DNA of 64,000 nucleotides, taken from the NCBI RefSeq assembly GCF_000022205.1, contig NC_012028.1, positions 310,001 to 374,000 on the forward strand. Reading direction: 5' to 3'. The DNA is from Halorubrum lacusprofundi ATCC 49239 (GTDB lineage: Archaea; Halobacteriota; Halobacteria; Halobacteriales; Haloferacaceae). Made by a program: the position numbers and the translations under genes. The notes under the pieces were generated by a model that saw nothing but the letters and a program-made list of their open reading frames with translations, searched no databases and had not been told where the DNA came from. Shown piece by piece: positions 18,016-26,134 of the stretch. Numbering within the stretch: position 1 is the first letter of the stretch; the number at the start of each line of letters is the position of its first letter.

Positions 18016-19459
18016 GGTCGTGTTGCAAAGCGGTCTAGACTTTGCCGCTGGTACTCTCAATTGAGAGGTCACAGTTGATTGCTGTTTTGGTCGAACGTTG
18101 GAGCAGTTCGTCGAGGAACGCTTGGTAGTACTCGGGGTCGGCGTACTTCACCAACCGAAGTTGGAGTATCGCTTCCAATCCCTCTGCTGTCCAGCGCATC
18201 CACTGGTTCTTGCACCGCTTGCTGACCTCGCCCATCAGTCGTTCGACGGGGTTCGAGGTCCACGGAACCTCGAACCCCTCGACAGCGTGCTCGGCGAACG
18301 TCACAATCGACGGCAGCCACCGCCGAAGATACCCTGCAGCCTTTGCTGACCCGAACTGCTCCAGTTGCCACGCTGTCTTCTCTAATCGCTCTCTCGTTCG
18401 CGCGATCCGCGAGCGGATCGCCGCGAACTCCTCCGCTGGACGATGCTTCGCCACAGAGTTCTTCAGATGGAACACCTCGTCGATCACCTCCGAAACGATC
18501 TCCTTCCGACGGTCCAAGGAGAAGACGCCATCGTCCCAGAGGGTGTAACCCAGCGTTCGGCCGACGTGGACGAGATCGAGCTGGTGGTCACGGTTTTCGT
18601 CGGTAAAGGCTGTGACGATGCCGCTATCAGCGTCACTGACGACCGTCGCGTCGTCAGTGACTGCGCCGATATCATCGAGTTCGGCGGCAGTTTCGTCCCA
18701 GTCAGCGTTGACCGACAGATCCAGCAGGGAGCGTGACTCTTCGGCGGTGTCTTCGCCGAGCGTTGCTTGGACGGAGTGGGACGAGCGGTCGTCGTCTTGG
18801 CTGTGGCACTTTGTCCCGTCAGGAATGACGGCGTCAGCGTCTGTGCCAGCGACACAGTCTGGAAGGAACTGTTTGAGCTTGTGGCCGTATTTCTTGGCAC
18901 GGCGGTTGATGGTGGTCGGCGACGGCATCGAGACGAAGCTGTCGCCGTGATTGGCAGCGTCTCGATAGCTGAGCGAGGTAGCGAGATCGACGCTTTTGGC
19001 GGCGATGTCCTGCTGATAGCGGTTCTGCCCGTCGAAGTCGAGAACGTCTTCGACGGGCCGGAAGTAGCTGGATTCGTCTGGGGAAGCGGCTGTATCTTCG
19101 ACGTAGTGGAGAGAGAACTCGTGTTCTCCGGCAGTTGTGACAGCTGTGCGGGTGTCGGTGCCGGCGCGTTGGAAGCGCTGGTCACCGTTGCCATGTGCGT
19201 GTTTCTCACCACAGAGCGCCTCGACGCTGGCGGCGTCGAGGCTCTCGACCAGCGATTCGAGAAGGACTGCTTCGAGGTTCTGGTCAGTGACGGCCTCGGC
19301 AAGCGTGGCGAGCGGTAGCGTTTTGTCGTCGTCGATACTCAGTTCGAACCGCACGTCGATTGTGGCGTGCATGGGGTACCTCGGTTTGGACACCAGAGGC
19401 AACCCCGCCTTCACGGGAGTCAGTTACTACTGAACTCTAGAGGACTTTGCGACACGACC
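18016..19459 (-). mobile_element. ISH6-family-like insertion sequence, 1444 bp
   Basis: Left end GGTCGTGTTGCAAAG (18016) and right end, complement of GGTCGTGTCGCAAAG (ending 19459), are imperfect terminal repeats that continue weakly inwards (TCTAGA on both sides). A perfect 8-bp duplication AGATCTTC flanks it (18008-18015 and 19460-19467). Element size and duplication length fit the ISH6 family. Confidence 0.92.
18035..19372 (-). CDS. ISH6-family transposase
   Basis: A long DDE enzyme of about 445 residues. Key segments are DAVIPDGTKCHSQ and VVSDADSGIVTAF, with acidic residues in two conserved blocks, and the C-terminal VPWTSNPVERLMGEVSKRCKNQWMRW with the conserved Glu in NPVERLMGEV, characteristic of ISH6-like transposases. 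ATG 19372 (MHATIDVRFEL) is preferred. In-frame ATG 19414 adds fourteen residues from the terminal region. It is intact. Confidence 0.9.
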   Translation of the reverse strand: MHATIDVRFELSIDDDKTLPLATLAEAVTDQNLEAVLLESLVESLDAASVEALCGEKHAHGNGDQRFQRAGTDTRTAVTTAGEHEFSLHYVEDTAASPDESSYFRPVEDVLDFDGQNRYQQDIAAKSVDLATSLSYRDAANHGDSFVSMPSPTTINRRAKKYGHKLKQFLPDCVAGTDADAVIPDGTKCHSQDDDRSSHSVQATLGEDTAEESRSLLDLSVNADWDETAAELDDIGAVTDDATVVSDADSGIVTAFTDENRDHQLDLVHVGRTLGYTLWDDGVFSLDRRKEIVSEVIDEVFHLKNSVAKHRPAEEFAAIRSRIARTRERLEKTAWQLEQFGSAKAAGYLRRWLPSIVTFAEHAVEGFEVPWTSNPVERLMGEVSKRCKNQWMRWTAEGLEAILQLRLVKYADPEYYQAFLDELLQRSTKTAINCDLSIESTSGKV

Positions 19460-19709
19460 AGATCTTCTTCAACGCCGATCCAGATACTTCTCTCAATGAG
19501 GACTTCTCCGTCATCAAGTACCTCAATTGACTCTTCTTGGTACGTTACATCAACTGATACGAGCGGCGGCGTTGACCCGTTCTGACAATCACGCGGTTCA
19601 CCGATGTTTCCTTCGATACTACCTGTCTGGACGCAAAATCTTGTTCCCTCTGGTGTCGGCGCGCAAAGGTCGAACGGTAAGCTGCCTGGGATGGGGAAAG
19701 GTAGCGGGC

Positions 19710-20168
19710 TCATGTCGAATCACCTCCGTTCTCTTCGAGCACGTTTTCAGTAACGGTTTTGTGGTCGAGTTTTTTATACGACGGAGGTATCTTCAACTTA
19801 TACCGTACGAAATCTTTTACATATTCAATACGGTTACCTTCTTTCCAGCGTGGCTCGAAAACTCCCCCATTAGCGTCATCGGTAATCCTGTAAATGGATT
19901 CCGGAACGTCATTAACCGTTTCGGCTCCATCAGCGATATATAGCTGTATTCCATCACCAAACGCAGCAGTTACGACTGCAATCCGATTCTGGTTCGGATG
20001 GGGCTGCGCGCCGGCAGCAAAGACTTCGACTGGGTGATCCTCATACATCCCAAGATCACTCACCTTAGGATATGTATCCTTCTTTGCACTTCCAACTCCA
20101 GGTACTACGCCAGCCAGTACACCTGAACCAACCAACTGTAACAACCGTCTTCGGCCTGGTTTTGTCAT
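19710..20168 (-). CDS. Tat-exported protein of unknown function, 152 aa
   Basis: The N-terminus is a twin-arginine signal (KPGRRRLLQLVGSGVLAGVVPGVGSA), so the protein is exported folded. The mature part (KKDTYPKVSDLGMYEDHPVEV and so on) is hydrophilic and has no family I recognise. It includes GIQLYIADGAETVNDVPESIY, which may be an extracellular beta-rich domain. The stop overlaps the start of the IS-interrupted 163-aa gene, so the two are an operon with two further membrane-protein genes downstream. A bacteriocin-like or cell-surface role is possible but not supported by a signature. Confidence 0.65.
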   Translation of the reverse strand: MTKPGRRRLLQLVGSGVLAGVVPGVGSAKKDTYPKVSDLGMYEDHPVEVFAAGAQPHPNQNRIAVVTAAFGDGIQLYIADGAETVNDVPESIYRITDDANGGVFEPRWKEGNRIEYVKDFVRYKLKIPPSYKKLDHKTVTENVLEENGGDST

Positions 20169-20416
20169 GATTGCGTCACCACGTATTGATGTTGACTGTT
20201 CTAGTATTCATTCTGTTTGTTCGGAAAATCACGAATTACTCGGCTTTTAACGAGAAGTAACTATCCCCTACCATACTCTCACGTTTTATTCAAATTTTTG
20301 TCTCGGCTCAAAGTGGCTGTAATCAAGAATAGAGCGATCCGCCTCAGCAAATCTTACGTCCCTAGTAGTTTATAGGAAAGTCTTAAGTTAAATAATACTT
20401 ATTTGTAAATGAAGTC
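20169..20416. promoter_or_regulatory. Divergent promoter region between the Tat-protein operon and the FilR1-type regulator
   Basis: 248 bp of AT-rich sequence between divergently transcribed genes. TAAATAATACTT at about 20390-20401 is a plausible TATA element for ATG 20417. No clear palindrome was seen. Confidence 0.45.
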
Positions 20417-21235
20417 ATGTCGAGCCCCGCTAACGATGAACTCGCTACTGTCCTCCTCAAGCGCTATGAGTGTCTCAACGCGCTCATCAACCATCCTCAA
20501 GCCAAACCCGAGCTCGTTGACACACTCGATATGCCTCGTTCAACTCTTGATGATGTCGTTCGTGAGCTCGAACAAGCAGATCTCGTCGAGTACAGAGATG
20601 GAGACTGGTATTCAACACAGTCAGGCCGGTTAGCCTGTCGTGCACACCGCAACTACCTTGACCAACTCGACAACCTTGGGGATGTTTCGTCAGTGCTGGA
20701 TTTCATGGACACTGATGAAGAGGTTAGTTGGGCGTTCATCGAAGGTGCGGACACCTACGAGACCCATTCGAGTATTCAGGACGCCGTGATGACTACGCTT
20801 CTGGACTTTGTTGAAGTAGCGACCGATGTTCGTGTTGTGACGCCAAACGTCGTTGCCGGGTATGCTGACCGGTTCTACGAAATGGGGATTTCAGGACGAA
20901 ATGCCACGTTCGAGATGATCATCCCTCCGGAGGTCCATGCGTGGTTTCATTCAACGTACCCGTCGATATCGACAGACGTACTGAACGACCCGGATGTCGA
21001 TGTCTTGCGTGCGTCCATCCCGTTTTCGTACGGGCTCTCGATTTTCGATCACGACCGCGCAGGGATCACCATCTTCACAGAGCAAGGCATCGCTGGCCTG
21101 ATCGTCAATGACACCGACGACGCACTCTCATGGGCTGAAAAGCAGTATGAACGCGTGAAACAGAACGCAGACCCGATCCTGCTGCGCGGAGGGTCTATCA
21201 AACATCGAATAAATAGTTCAGCGGATCGTTTCTGA
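20417..21235 (+). CDS. HTH transcriptional regulator with a FilR1-type C-terminal domain, 272 aa
   Basis: Residues 10-60 form a winged helix (LLKRYECLNALINHPQAKPELVD, MPRSTLDDVVRELEQADLV), followed by a wing (YRDGDWYSTQSGRLA). Residues 100-260 match the FilR1/methanogen-regulatory type domain (VRVVTPNVVAGYADRFYEM, FEMIIPPEV, YGLSIFDHDRAGITIF, GIAGLIVND). Such two-domain regulators are very common in haloarchaea, and their targets are usually unknown. It is divergent to the Tat-protein operon and may control it. It is intact with normal length. Confidence 0.85.
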   Translation: MSSPANDELATVLLKRYECLNALINHPQAKPELVDTLDMPRSTLDDVVRELEQADLVEYRDGDWYSTQSGRLACRAHRNYLDQLDNLGDVSSVLDFMDTDEEVSWAFIEGADTYETHSSIQDAVMTTLLDFVEVATDVRVVTPNVVAGYADRFYEMGISGRNATFEMIIPPEVHAWFHSTYPSISTDVLNDPDVDVLRASIPFSYGLSIFDHDRAGITIFTEQGIAGLIVNDTDDALSWAEKQYERVKQNADPILLRGGSIKHRINSSADRF

Positions 21236-21373
21236 TCCGAGTTTTAGTTGAGGTACACGTTCTACTCATATCCCAACCGATCCGGGCAAGCGGATACACC
21301 GTACAAGGATTGCGGATCTGACACTAGTTTATCAACTTGAGAGAATTTTAACAGACATGGTTACTTCGCCGAA

Positions 21374-22772
21374 CATCCGTCTTCAGTTAAGCAAGAAACC
21401 GCGTGACAGCGGCGGCTTATCGAGACATCTTTCGGAAGGAATGAGGAAGCCGAGTTTGTGCCCAACGGCTCCTCATCTCGAATTATGCGTCGGCTCACTA
21501 CACTGTTTCCCTCCGAGTTCCTCGAAGAGCACGCCGAGGAACTCGGCGTGGTCGAACGTGACCGCAAGCTCCAGATCCCTGCCTTCGTTTGGGCGTTCGT
21601 GTTCGGCTTCGCCGCAGGTGAAAGCCGAACACTCGCCGGGTTCAGGCGATCTTACAACTCAACTGCCGATGAGACAATCTCGCCCAGTGGGTTCTATCAG
21701 TGGTTGACGCCGACGCTTGCGGAGTACTTCCGCGACCTCGTCGAGCGCGGTCTCGACGAGGTCGCTGTCTCTGATGCTGTTGACGCTGATACCGATCGAT
21801 TTAGAGACGTGATGGTCGCCGATGGAACGGTGTTGCGGTTACATGAGTTTCTTTCAGATCAGTTCGAAGCCCGCCATGAGGAGCAGGCTGGAGCGAAGCT
21901 CCACCTGCTCCACAATGCCACAGAGCAGACGATCGAACGAATCGATACTGCTGACGAGAAAACACACGACAGCACCCTGTTCAAAACAGGGCCATGGCTT
22001 GAGAACCGCCTCATGCTGTTCGATCTCGCCTACTTCAAGTACCGCCGGTTTGCGCTGATCGACGAGAACGGCGGCTACTTCGTGAGCCGGCTGAAACAGA
22101 ACGCGAACCCGGTGATTACGGCAGAATTACGGGAATGGCGCGGCCGCGCCATTCCCTTAGAAGGCAAGCAGCTCCGAACTGTTCTCGACGATCTCGATCG
22201 GAAGTACATCGATGTGGAGGTCGAAGTCGAGTTCAAGCGGGGGCCGTACAATGGGACACAGTCGCTGGATACGAAGCGATTTCGCGTCGTCGGCGTCCGC
22301 GACGAGGACGCCGACGACTACCACCTGTACATGACGAATTTAGCGAGGAAGGAGTTCTTTCCGGCGGATTTAGCGGAGATCTACCGCTGTCGGTGGGAAG
22401 TTGAGTTGCTGTTCCGGGAGCTGAAGACACAGTACGAATTGGACGAGTTCGACACGAGTGACGAACACGTGGTGAGGATCTTATTGTACGCAGCGCTGCT
22501 GTCGCTGCTTGTAAGCCGCGATCTGTTAGATCTAGTCACTGAGCAGGCGGATGATGAGCTTGTGTTTCCGACAGAGCGCTGGGCGGCGACCTTTCGGTCG
22601 CACGCCCAGCTTATTCTCCACGAACTCGGTGAGTTCCTCGGCTACTCACCACCGCCGCTGCTCGACCGGCTGATCGAAGACGCTCAAAAGATCCACAAGC
22701 GACGACCAATCTTACAAGAGACGCTCGCTACCGCTACACAACCGAGATGTGAGGCTTAACTAAAGACGGATG
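21374..22772 (+). mobile_element. IS4-family, ISH8-group-like insertion sequence
   Basis: The left end CATCCGTCTTCAGTTAAGC (21374) and right end GCTTAACTAAAGACGGATG (to 22772) are imperfect inverted repeats enclosing one transposase gene, about 1.4 kb in all. A 10-11-bp duplication expected for ISH8 was not found. Only GCCG recurs (21368-21371 and 22773-22776), so an end may have been altered. Confidence 0.8.
21485..22759 (+). CDS. IS4-family (ISH8 group) transposase
   Basis: A DDE enzyme with the IS4 YREK signature: YRCRWEVELLFRELKTQY near residue 310. Other catalytic parts are VMVADGTVLRLHE (first Asp) and LMLFDLAYFKYRR (second Asp). The N-terminal MRRLTTLFPSEFLEEHAEELGVV is typical for ISH8 enzymes. 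ATG 21485 gives the usual start; an in-frame ATG at 21458 adds nine residues. Intact, about 424 residues. Confidence 0.9.
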   Translation: MRRLTTLFPSEFLEEHAEELGVVERDRKLQIPAFVWAFVFGFAAGESRTLAGFRRSYNSTADETISPSGFYQWLTPTLAEYFRDLVERGLDEVAVSDAVDADTDRFRDVMVADGTVLRLHEFLSDQFEARHEEQAGAKLHLLHNATEQTIERIDTADEKTHDSTLFKTGPWLENRLMLFDLAYFKYRRFALIDENGGYFVSRLKQNANPVITAELREWRGRAIPLEGKQLRTVLDDLDRKYIDVEVEVEFKRGPYNGTQSLDTKRFRVVGVRDEDADDYHLYMTNLARKEFFPADLAEIYRCRWEVELLFRELKTQYELDEFDTSDEHVVRILLYAALLSLLVSRDLLDLVTEQADDELVFPTERWAATFRSHAQLILHELGEFLGYSPPPLLDRLIEDAQKIHKRRPILQETLATATQPRCEA

Positions 22773-22776
22773 GCCG

Positions 22777-23052
22777 TACTCAATTGAGCCAGAGTACAGC
22801 TTGGGCGAGTTCTACTGCTTTACCGGAATTATATCTGGGTATCTTTCCGATGATCGCGAACTCAACCCGCTGAATGGGAAGTCACTGAGCGATGAGGATT
22901 TCCGTCGCATCAGGATGTCCTCCCATGATGTGAAGCGGAAGAAGCCATTTCTCGGGGTGCGGCAATACGTCGATGAAGACGATTATGAGGAGCGGGCTGA
23001 CCGGTTCATCGAGTACCACGAAGAAATCGTCGACGAGGATCAGTCAGAATAG
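22777..23052 (+). pseudogene. 3' part of a small gene cut by the ISH8-like element
   Basis: After the IS, an open frame reads YSIEPEYSLGEFYCF and ends EEIVDEDQSE, with 91 codons before the stop. It has no ATG before residue 50. On the other side of the IS, ATG 21357 opens MVTSP in the compatible frame behind a TATA-like AGTTTATCA. Joining the halves at the repeated GCCG gives a plausible 96-residue protein. The family is unknown. The C-terminal half is acidic and helical (RADRFIEYHEEIV). Confidence 0.55.
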
Positions 23053-23128
23053 GATGGTGTTCACTTAGAAACGCCCCTCACGTCGACGTAAGGTAGATTC
23101 GCAAGGGGCCACTCGACATTGTGGCGGC

Positions 23129-23293
23129 TCAAACGCGTTCGTAGTAAGGGGGAGGTCCACCGTTCCAGCACTCACCGTTGTATGCGATGAGTTTCACCTC
23201 GCAAGATCGGAGCTTCGCCTCGGTGAATTCTACGATGTCCTCTAGCAGTTCTCCTCGGTTCCGTGGGCAGAAAACGAAACAGGCCGCGTTACC
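23129..23293 (-). pseudogene. Remnant of an unidentified gene, C-terminal ~50 codons
   Basis: The minus strand reads FVFCPRNRGELLEDIVEF, continuing to a Cys- and Pro-rich end (GECWNGGPPPYYERV stop). The composition looks protein-like, but no start codon exists before an upstream in-frame stop near 23294. The frame immediately upstream (about 23300-23420) continues in another register with protein-like text (GFDFESG), so a frameshifted gene is likely. No family was recognised. The surrounding 23053-23426 contains nothing else. Confidence 0.45.
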
Positions 23294-23426
23294 TCATCAT
23301 CGAGTTTCTGTTCGAGACCAGTTGGGCTCGCCTACCCGTGTTGAGGAAGACACATGACCCGCTCTCGAAATCGAATCCGATCACGGTCAGCCAGTCGTCT
23401 CGTTATCGAACGCAACGGCTCCGAAA

Positions 23427-23744
23427 TCACTCATTATCCTCGCCACCAGCGTTCGTCGTGTCTCCGTCGCGGTTGGACAGCTGGTCGACCCTCGTTTCAA
23501 GCTCCGCTATGCGTTGCTCGTGTTCGTCAAGACACGTTTCTTGTTCGAGGTCGATGCTGAGCAGCGCCAGCAGGAGTGGATTCTGGTGGTTCAACAGGCC
23601 GCTCGCGTCAGCGTGCTCGCGGGCGTACTCGAACAGCCGGTCGAATCGCGGCTGGTCGTGACGCCGCAGTGCCCGGCGAAACTCCGCCCAGCGCTCTTCG
23701 ATGGCTCGCAGCGCATCCCGGTATGTCGGATTCGTTCGCCCCAT
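23427..23744 (-). CDS. DUF8156-like haloarchaeal protein
   Basis: About 105 residues from ATG 23744 (MGRTNPTYRDALRAIEERW), a start typical of this small haloarchaeal family. The middle (RFDRLFEYAREHADASGLLNHQ) and a C-terminal coiled-coil segment (DEHEQRIAELETRVDQLS) are helical. The start lies directly beside the stop of the RecA-like gene (23747). The two genes usually travel together on haloarchaeal plasmids (recollection, not checked). The biochemical function is unknown. The in-frame ATG 23777 is inside the upstream gene and is rejected. Confidence 0.65.
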   Translation of the reverse strand: MGRTNPTYRDALRAIEERWAEFRRALRRHDQPRFDRLFEYAREHADASGLLNHQNPLLLALLSIDLEQETCLDEHEQRIAELETRVDQLSNRDGDTTNAGGEDNE

Positions 23745-23746
23745 CG

Positions 23747-24688
23747 CTATCGGCCTCCTGTCCCAGTCGCGGTCCACGCATCAAGCAAGGGATCCGCGGT
23801 GGCTGCGACCGTCTCACCGTCAGCTGTGACACCCGTCCCGACGCCTTCCGGAGTCGGCGTCGACGGCGCCGGCGTCGTCGGTTCCACGCCGACCTGCGTG
23901 GCGCGCGCTGCGAGCAGCTGCCGCCAGTACGCGAACGTCGTCTGGTAGTACGCACCGTCGTCGACGGGATAGACGAGCGTCTCGAAGCCGTCGCCGACGA
24001 CCCGCGGCCCCATTCGGGTTTGCTCGCACTCCAGGTGGTGGTCGGCTGCCGTCACGCCCGACGCTGTGAAGTCGTTGCGCTTGGTCCGGGTGACTAGCAC
24101 GGGGATGTCGTACCCGTCGGCGTAGGTCGCCAACCGGGCGAGCGTTCGGGTCTGAAGCGTTTCCGCGTGTGTTTCCCCGAGGGTATCGTCGGCCCGATAC
24201 TGGATGTCGACGGCCGGCGCGACGATGAGCGAGGGGGTGTGTGGCGATTCATCGTCATTCTCCGTAGGTTGTCGATTTCGAAGACTATCGTCGGACGTCG
24301 ATTCTTGAATGGACTGATTCACCGCCGTCGGGAGATCAGAGACGGCGCCGTAGTGCTGGTAGGCGGTAAAGCCGCGTGCGACGTGGATCCGGTCAAGTAG
24401 CCGCCGGCTGGGAGCAATTTGGGAGAGCGTTGTTGTTGTCGCGTGTCCGTTTGCGTCGACCCAGAAGGCGGGCCCGGCGTGCAGGAGGAGATGATCGAGC
24501 ACGAGCGACTGCAGAATCGGGACGCCGCGACCGCCCTCCACATCGAGGAGGGTGACGCCGTCCTTGAGGGAAGGAAGTAGCATATCGTCCGTAGCTGGAT
24601 CGGCTTGGTCAGCAAGGGATCGATTGCGGTCAGCGCCCCGTGTCGGCTGCTCCACTGCCAATCGGTTCGACATCGAGTGTTCTCCCAT
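23747..24688 (-). CDS. RecA/RadA-like protein without a Walker A lysine, 313 aa
   Basis: The fold signature resembles RecA-type ATPases: a P-loop-like LLDVEGGRGVPILQSLVLDHLL, a Walker-B-like TPSLIVAPAVDIQY, and a following LATYADGYDIPVLVTR. The canonical GxxxxGK(T/S) is replaced by EGGRGVPIL, so ATP hydrolysis is unlikely in the usual way. It may bind DNA or act as a structural paralogue. The C-terminus (from about 260) is Thr/Pro/Gly-rich and looks disordered. It precedes the DUF8156-like gene. ATG 24673 is an alternative start five codons in. Confidence 0.55.
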   Translation of the reverse strand: MGEHSMSNRLAVEQPTRGADRNRSLADQADPATDDMLLPSLKDGVTLLDVEGGRGVPILQSLVLDHLLLHAGPAFWVDANGHATTTTLSQIAPSRRLLDRIHVARGFTAYQHYGAVSDLPTAVNQSIQESTSDDSLRNRQPTENDDESPHTPSLIVAPAVDIQYRADDTLGETHAETLQTRTLARLATYADGYDIPVLVTRTKRNDFTASGVTAADHHLECEQTRMGPRVVGDGFETLVYPVDDGAYYQTTFAYWRQLLAARATQVGVEPTTPAPSTPTPEGVGTGVTADGETVAATADPLLDAWTATGTGGR

Positions 24689-24979
24689 ACTTGACTAGAG
24701 GTCCACAATCCCGATAAGCCGCGGCGTGGCGCTTCCGCGTTTCAGGGAAGGCACGAGATAGATGGTGGCCCATCCTCAGTCGTTGTGTTTTGTGGACGAT
24801 TGACTGTTTCCGAGAACGTTTCCAGAATGACCTTGTTAATTACCCAAGTAGTAATGGGTCTTCGCTGTCACGGTGAACCCGCGCGATGAACTGATCTCCA
24901 GCCACTAAGCAACAGCAGGAGCGCAGCCAATAATATCCTGCGAAACAGTTATATCTAACTACCGACAAAACATCCCTAT
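24689..24979. promoter_or_regulatory. Divergent intergenic region with a TATA box for 24980
   Basis: TTATATCT at 24949-24956 lies 24-31 bases before ATG 24980, the spacing expected for a leaderless transcript. The other side serves the RecA-like gene. No gene is visible in the rest of the gap. Confidence 0.5.
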
Positions 24980-25207
24980 ATGAGTGATGACGAGCAGGAG
25001 CAGGAAGTCGACAATCGAACAATCCGAGGTAATTCTAAAAAACGGACGACAGACGGCGAGTTTTCCAAGTCCCGCTCTCGCGACCTCGACGAAGCCCTCG
25101 GAGGTGAGCGAGAGGTCCCCGAGGACGCGGAGCACGTCACAATGGCCCCCGAACACGTCCCGATGCAGATGCGAACAGACGACGAGTCGAATTCCGAAGA
25201 CGAGTAG
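24980..25207 (+). CDS. Small acidic protein, 75 aa
   Basis: A highly charged, probably disordered protein (MSDDEQEQEVDNRTIRGNS to MRTDDESNSEDE) without Cys or hydrophobic core. A well-placed TATA box and tight linkage to the following membrane-protein gene (12-bp gap) support it as real. It may be an accessory subunit or regulator of that protein. No family was recognised. Confidence 0.55.
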   Translation: MSDDEQEQEVDNRTIRGNSKKRTTDGEFSKSRSRDLDEALGGEREVPEDAEHVTMAPEHVPMQMRTDDESNSEDE

Positions 25208-25219
25208 AGAACCGATCGG

Positions 25220-25906
25220 ATGCCAGCGCTCTCTCCAGAGAACGTCCTTCTATCGCTAATCGTCGTTGCACCCGGCTTCATTGCAGTCTACACCGCTATT
25301 ATCATCGGAGGCCTCGAAGAATCACTCTCGGACGGACGACTACTCGGCGCGAGTATCGCAGCGGCGTTCATTATCGATCCGCTATTCTTCTGGGGCTACA
25401 CGCTGTTCGGTGGGGAGATCACTGACCCAACAGCAGCGGTTAGATTGTTTTTCGAAGGAGGATTCAGGCCAGAGCGAGTTCTCATACTCGCACTTCTCTC
25501 TGTAGCAGTCGGAGTCGTCGGTGCCGTGGCCGTCAGTGGCGATTTCGCGTATGCCGCTCGCGAAAGACTTCAACGACGGTTTGACGTGAATAGTCATCCA
25601 CACCAGCCCTGGGTGGGATCGCTAAAAACGGCGAACATCGTTCGAGTGTTGACCACTGAGTCGTGGTTCCAGGGATACATCGCTGAGTGGAGTGAGTCGG
25701 GGAATGAACGGCAAATCGCTCTAGGTTACCCTGCAGAGTGGGATGGAGACGGTTGGTCAAAGATGGGTTTAACAAAAATACTTCTCTTTGAAGAGGACAT
25801 CGAACAGATTCAAGTCGTGAATGAGGTTGATTCAGAAGGAAGGAGAACACACCCCGCTGGCGACAGCGAGGACAATGAAGCCGATGATGATCCTGACTCC
25901 GAGTGA
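25220..25906 (+). CDS. DUF6338-like membrane protein, 228 aa
   Basis: Three hydrophobic segments lie at about residues 8-32, 43-65 and 83-108, followed by a soluble domain (FDVNSHPHQPWVGSLKTANIVRVLTTESWFQGYI, then KILLFEEDIEQIQVVNE) and an acidic tail. The arrangement of N-terminal helices and a beta-rich cytoplasmic domain resembles DUF6338 proteins, whose role is unknown. The 3' end abuts the deletion junction of the converging broken nucleotidyltransferase at about 25920, so the last residues could have been altered. Confidence 0.55.
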   Translation: MPALSPENVLLSLIVVAPGFIAVYTAIIIGGLEESLSDGRLLGASIAAAFIIDPLFFWGYTLFGGEITDPTAAVRLFFEGGFRPERVLILALLSVAVGVVGAVAVSGDFAYAARERLQRRFDVNSHPHQPWVGSLKTANIVRVLTTESWFQGYIAEWSESGNERQIALGYPAEWDGDGWSKMGLTKILLFEEDIEQIQVVNEVDSEGRRTHPAGDSEDNEADDDPDSE

Positions 25907-25919
25907 CACCAGAAGTGAT

Positions 25920-26134
25920 TCCTTGGCGTGGCTGTCCGTTTCTTCGAAGCCCCGGTGCTCGATGAACTCGACGAAGTCAGCCTTGGAGTCCGGCGCGACG
26001 ACGATATCGAGGTCCGTAGAGAAGCGAGCATTGGACGCTGAGACAGCGTATCCCCCCACAAGGACGTACTCGTGCCCCGCTTGCGTGAGCTCCTCGAACA
26101 GTTCGATGAGCGCGTCACTTCGGTTATGGAAGCT
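25920..26134 (-). pseudogene. Nucleotidyltransferase toxin remnant (start codon lost, 3' two thirds deleted)
   Basis: About 70 codons match the first third of the intact nucleotidyltransferase at 40725-41420 (SDALIELFEELTQAGHEYVLVGGYAVSA..., including the TDLDIVVAPD active-site strand), then diverge after DSHAKE at about 25920. In the intact pair the toxin starts ATGAGC overlapping the HTH stop. Here the G of that ATG is missing (ATAGC), which also creates a TAG stop for the HTH gene. Both changes would silence the toxin. Confidence 0.88.

Larger units (their letters stand above)
16366..19713 (-). pseudogene. 163-aa membrane-anchored protein gene interrupted by two insertion sequences 6 bp apart
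   Basis: Minus-strand codons 19713-19460, 18007-17997 and 16592-16366 form one continuous 163-codon frame when the ISH6-like element with one 8-bp duplication and the ISH3-type element with one 5-bp duplication are removed. Across the joins the protein reads SIWIGVEEDLDAVWVGEE. The N-terminal half has three Cys (DLCAP, RFCVQ, RDCQN). The C-terminus has one transmembrane helix (VLYAFLLVIIGLIIVF). ATG 19713 overlaps the stop of the preceding Tat-protein gene. No known family was recognised. Confidence 0.88.

Noticed and set aside
21360-22790. Standard 10-11-bp target duplication for the ISH8-like element
   Set aside because: Flanking decamers (left CTTCGCCGAA, right GCCGTACTCA) do not match; only GCCG is shared.
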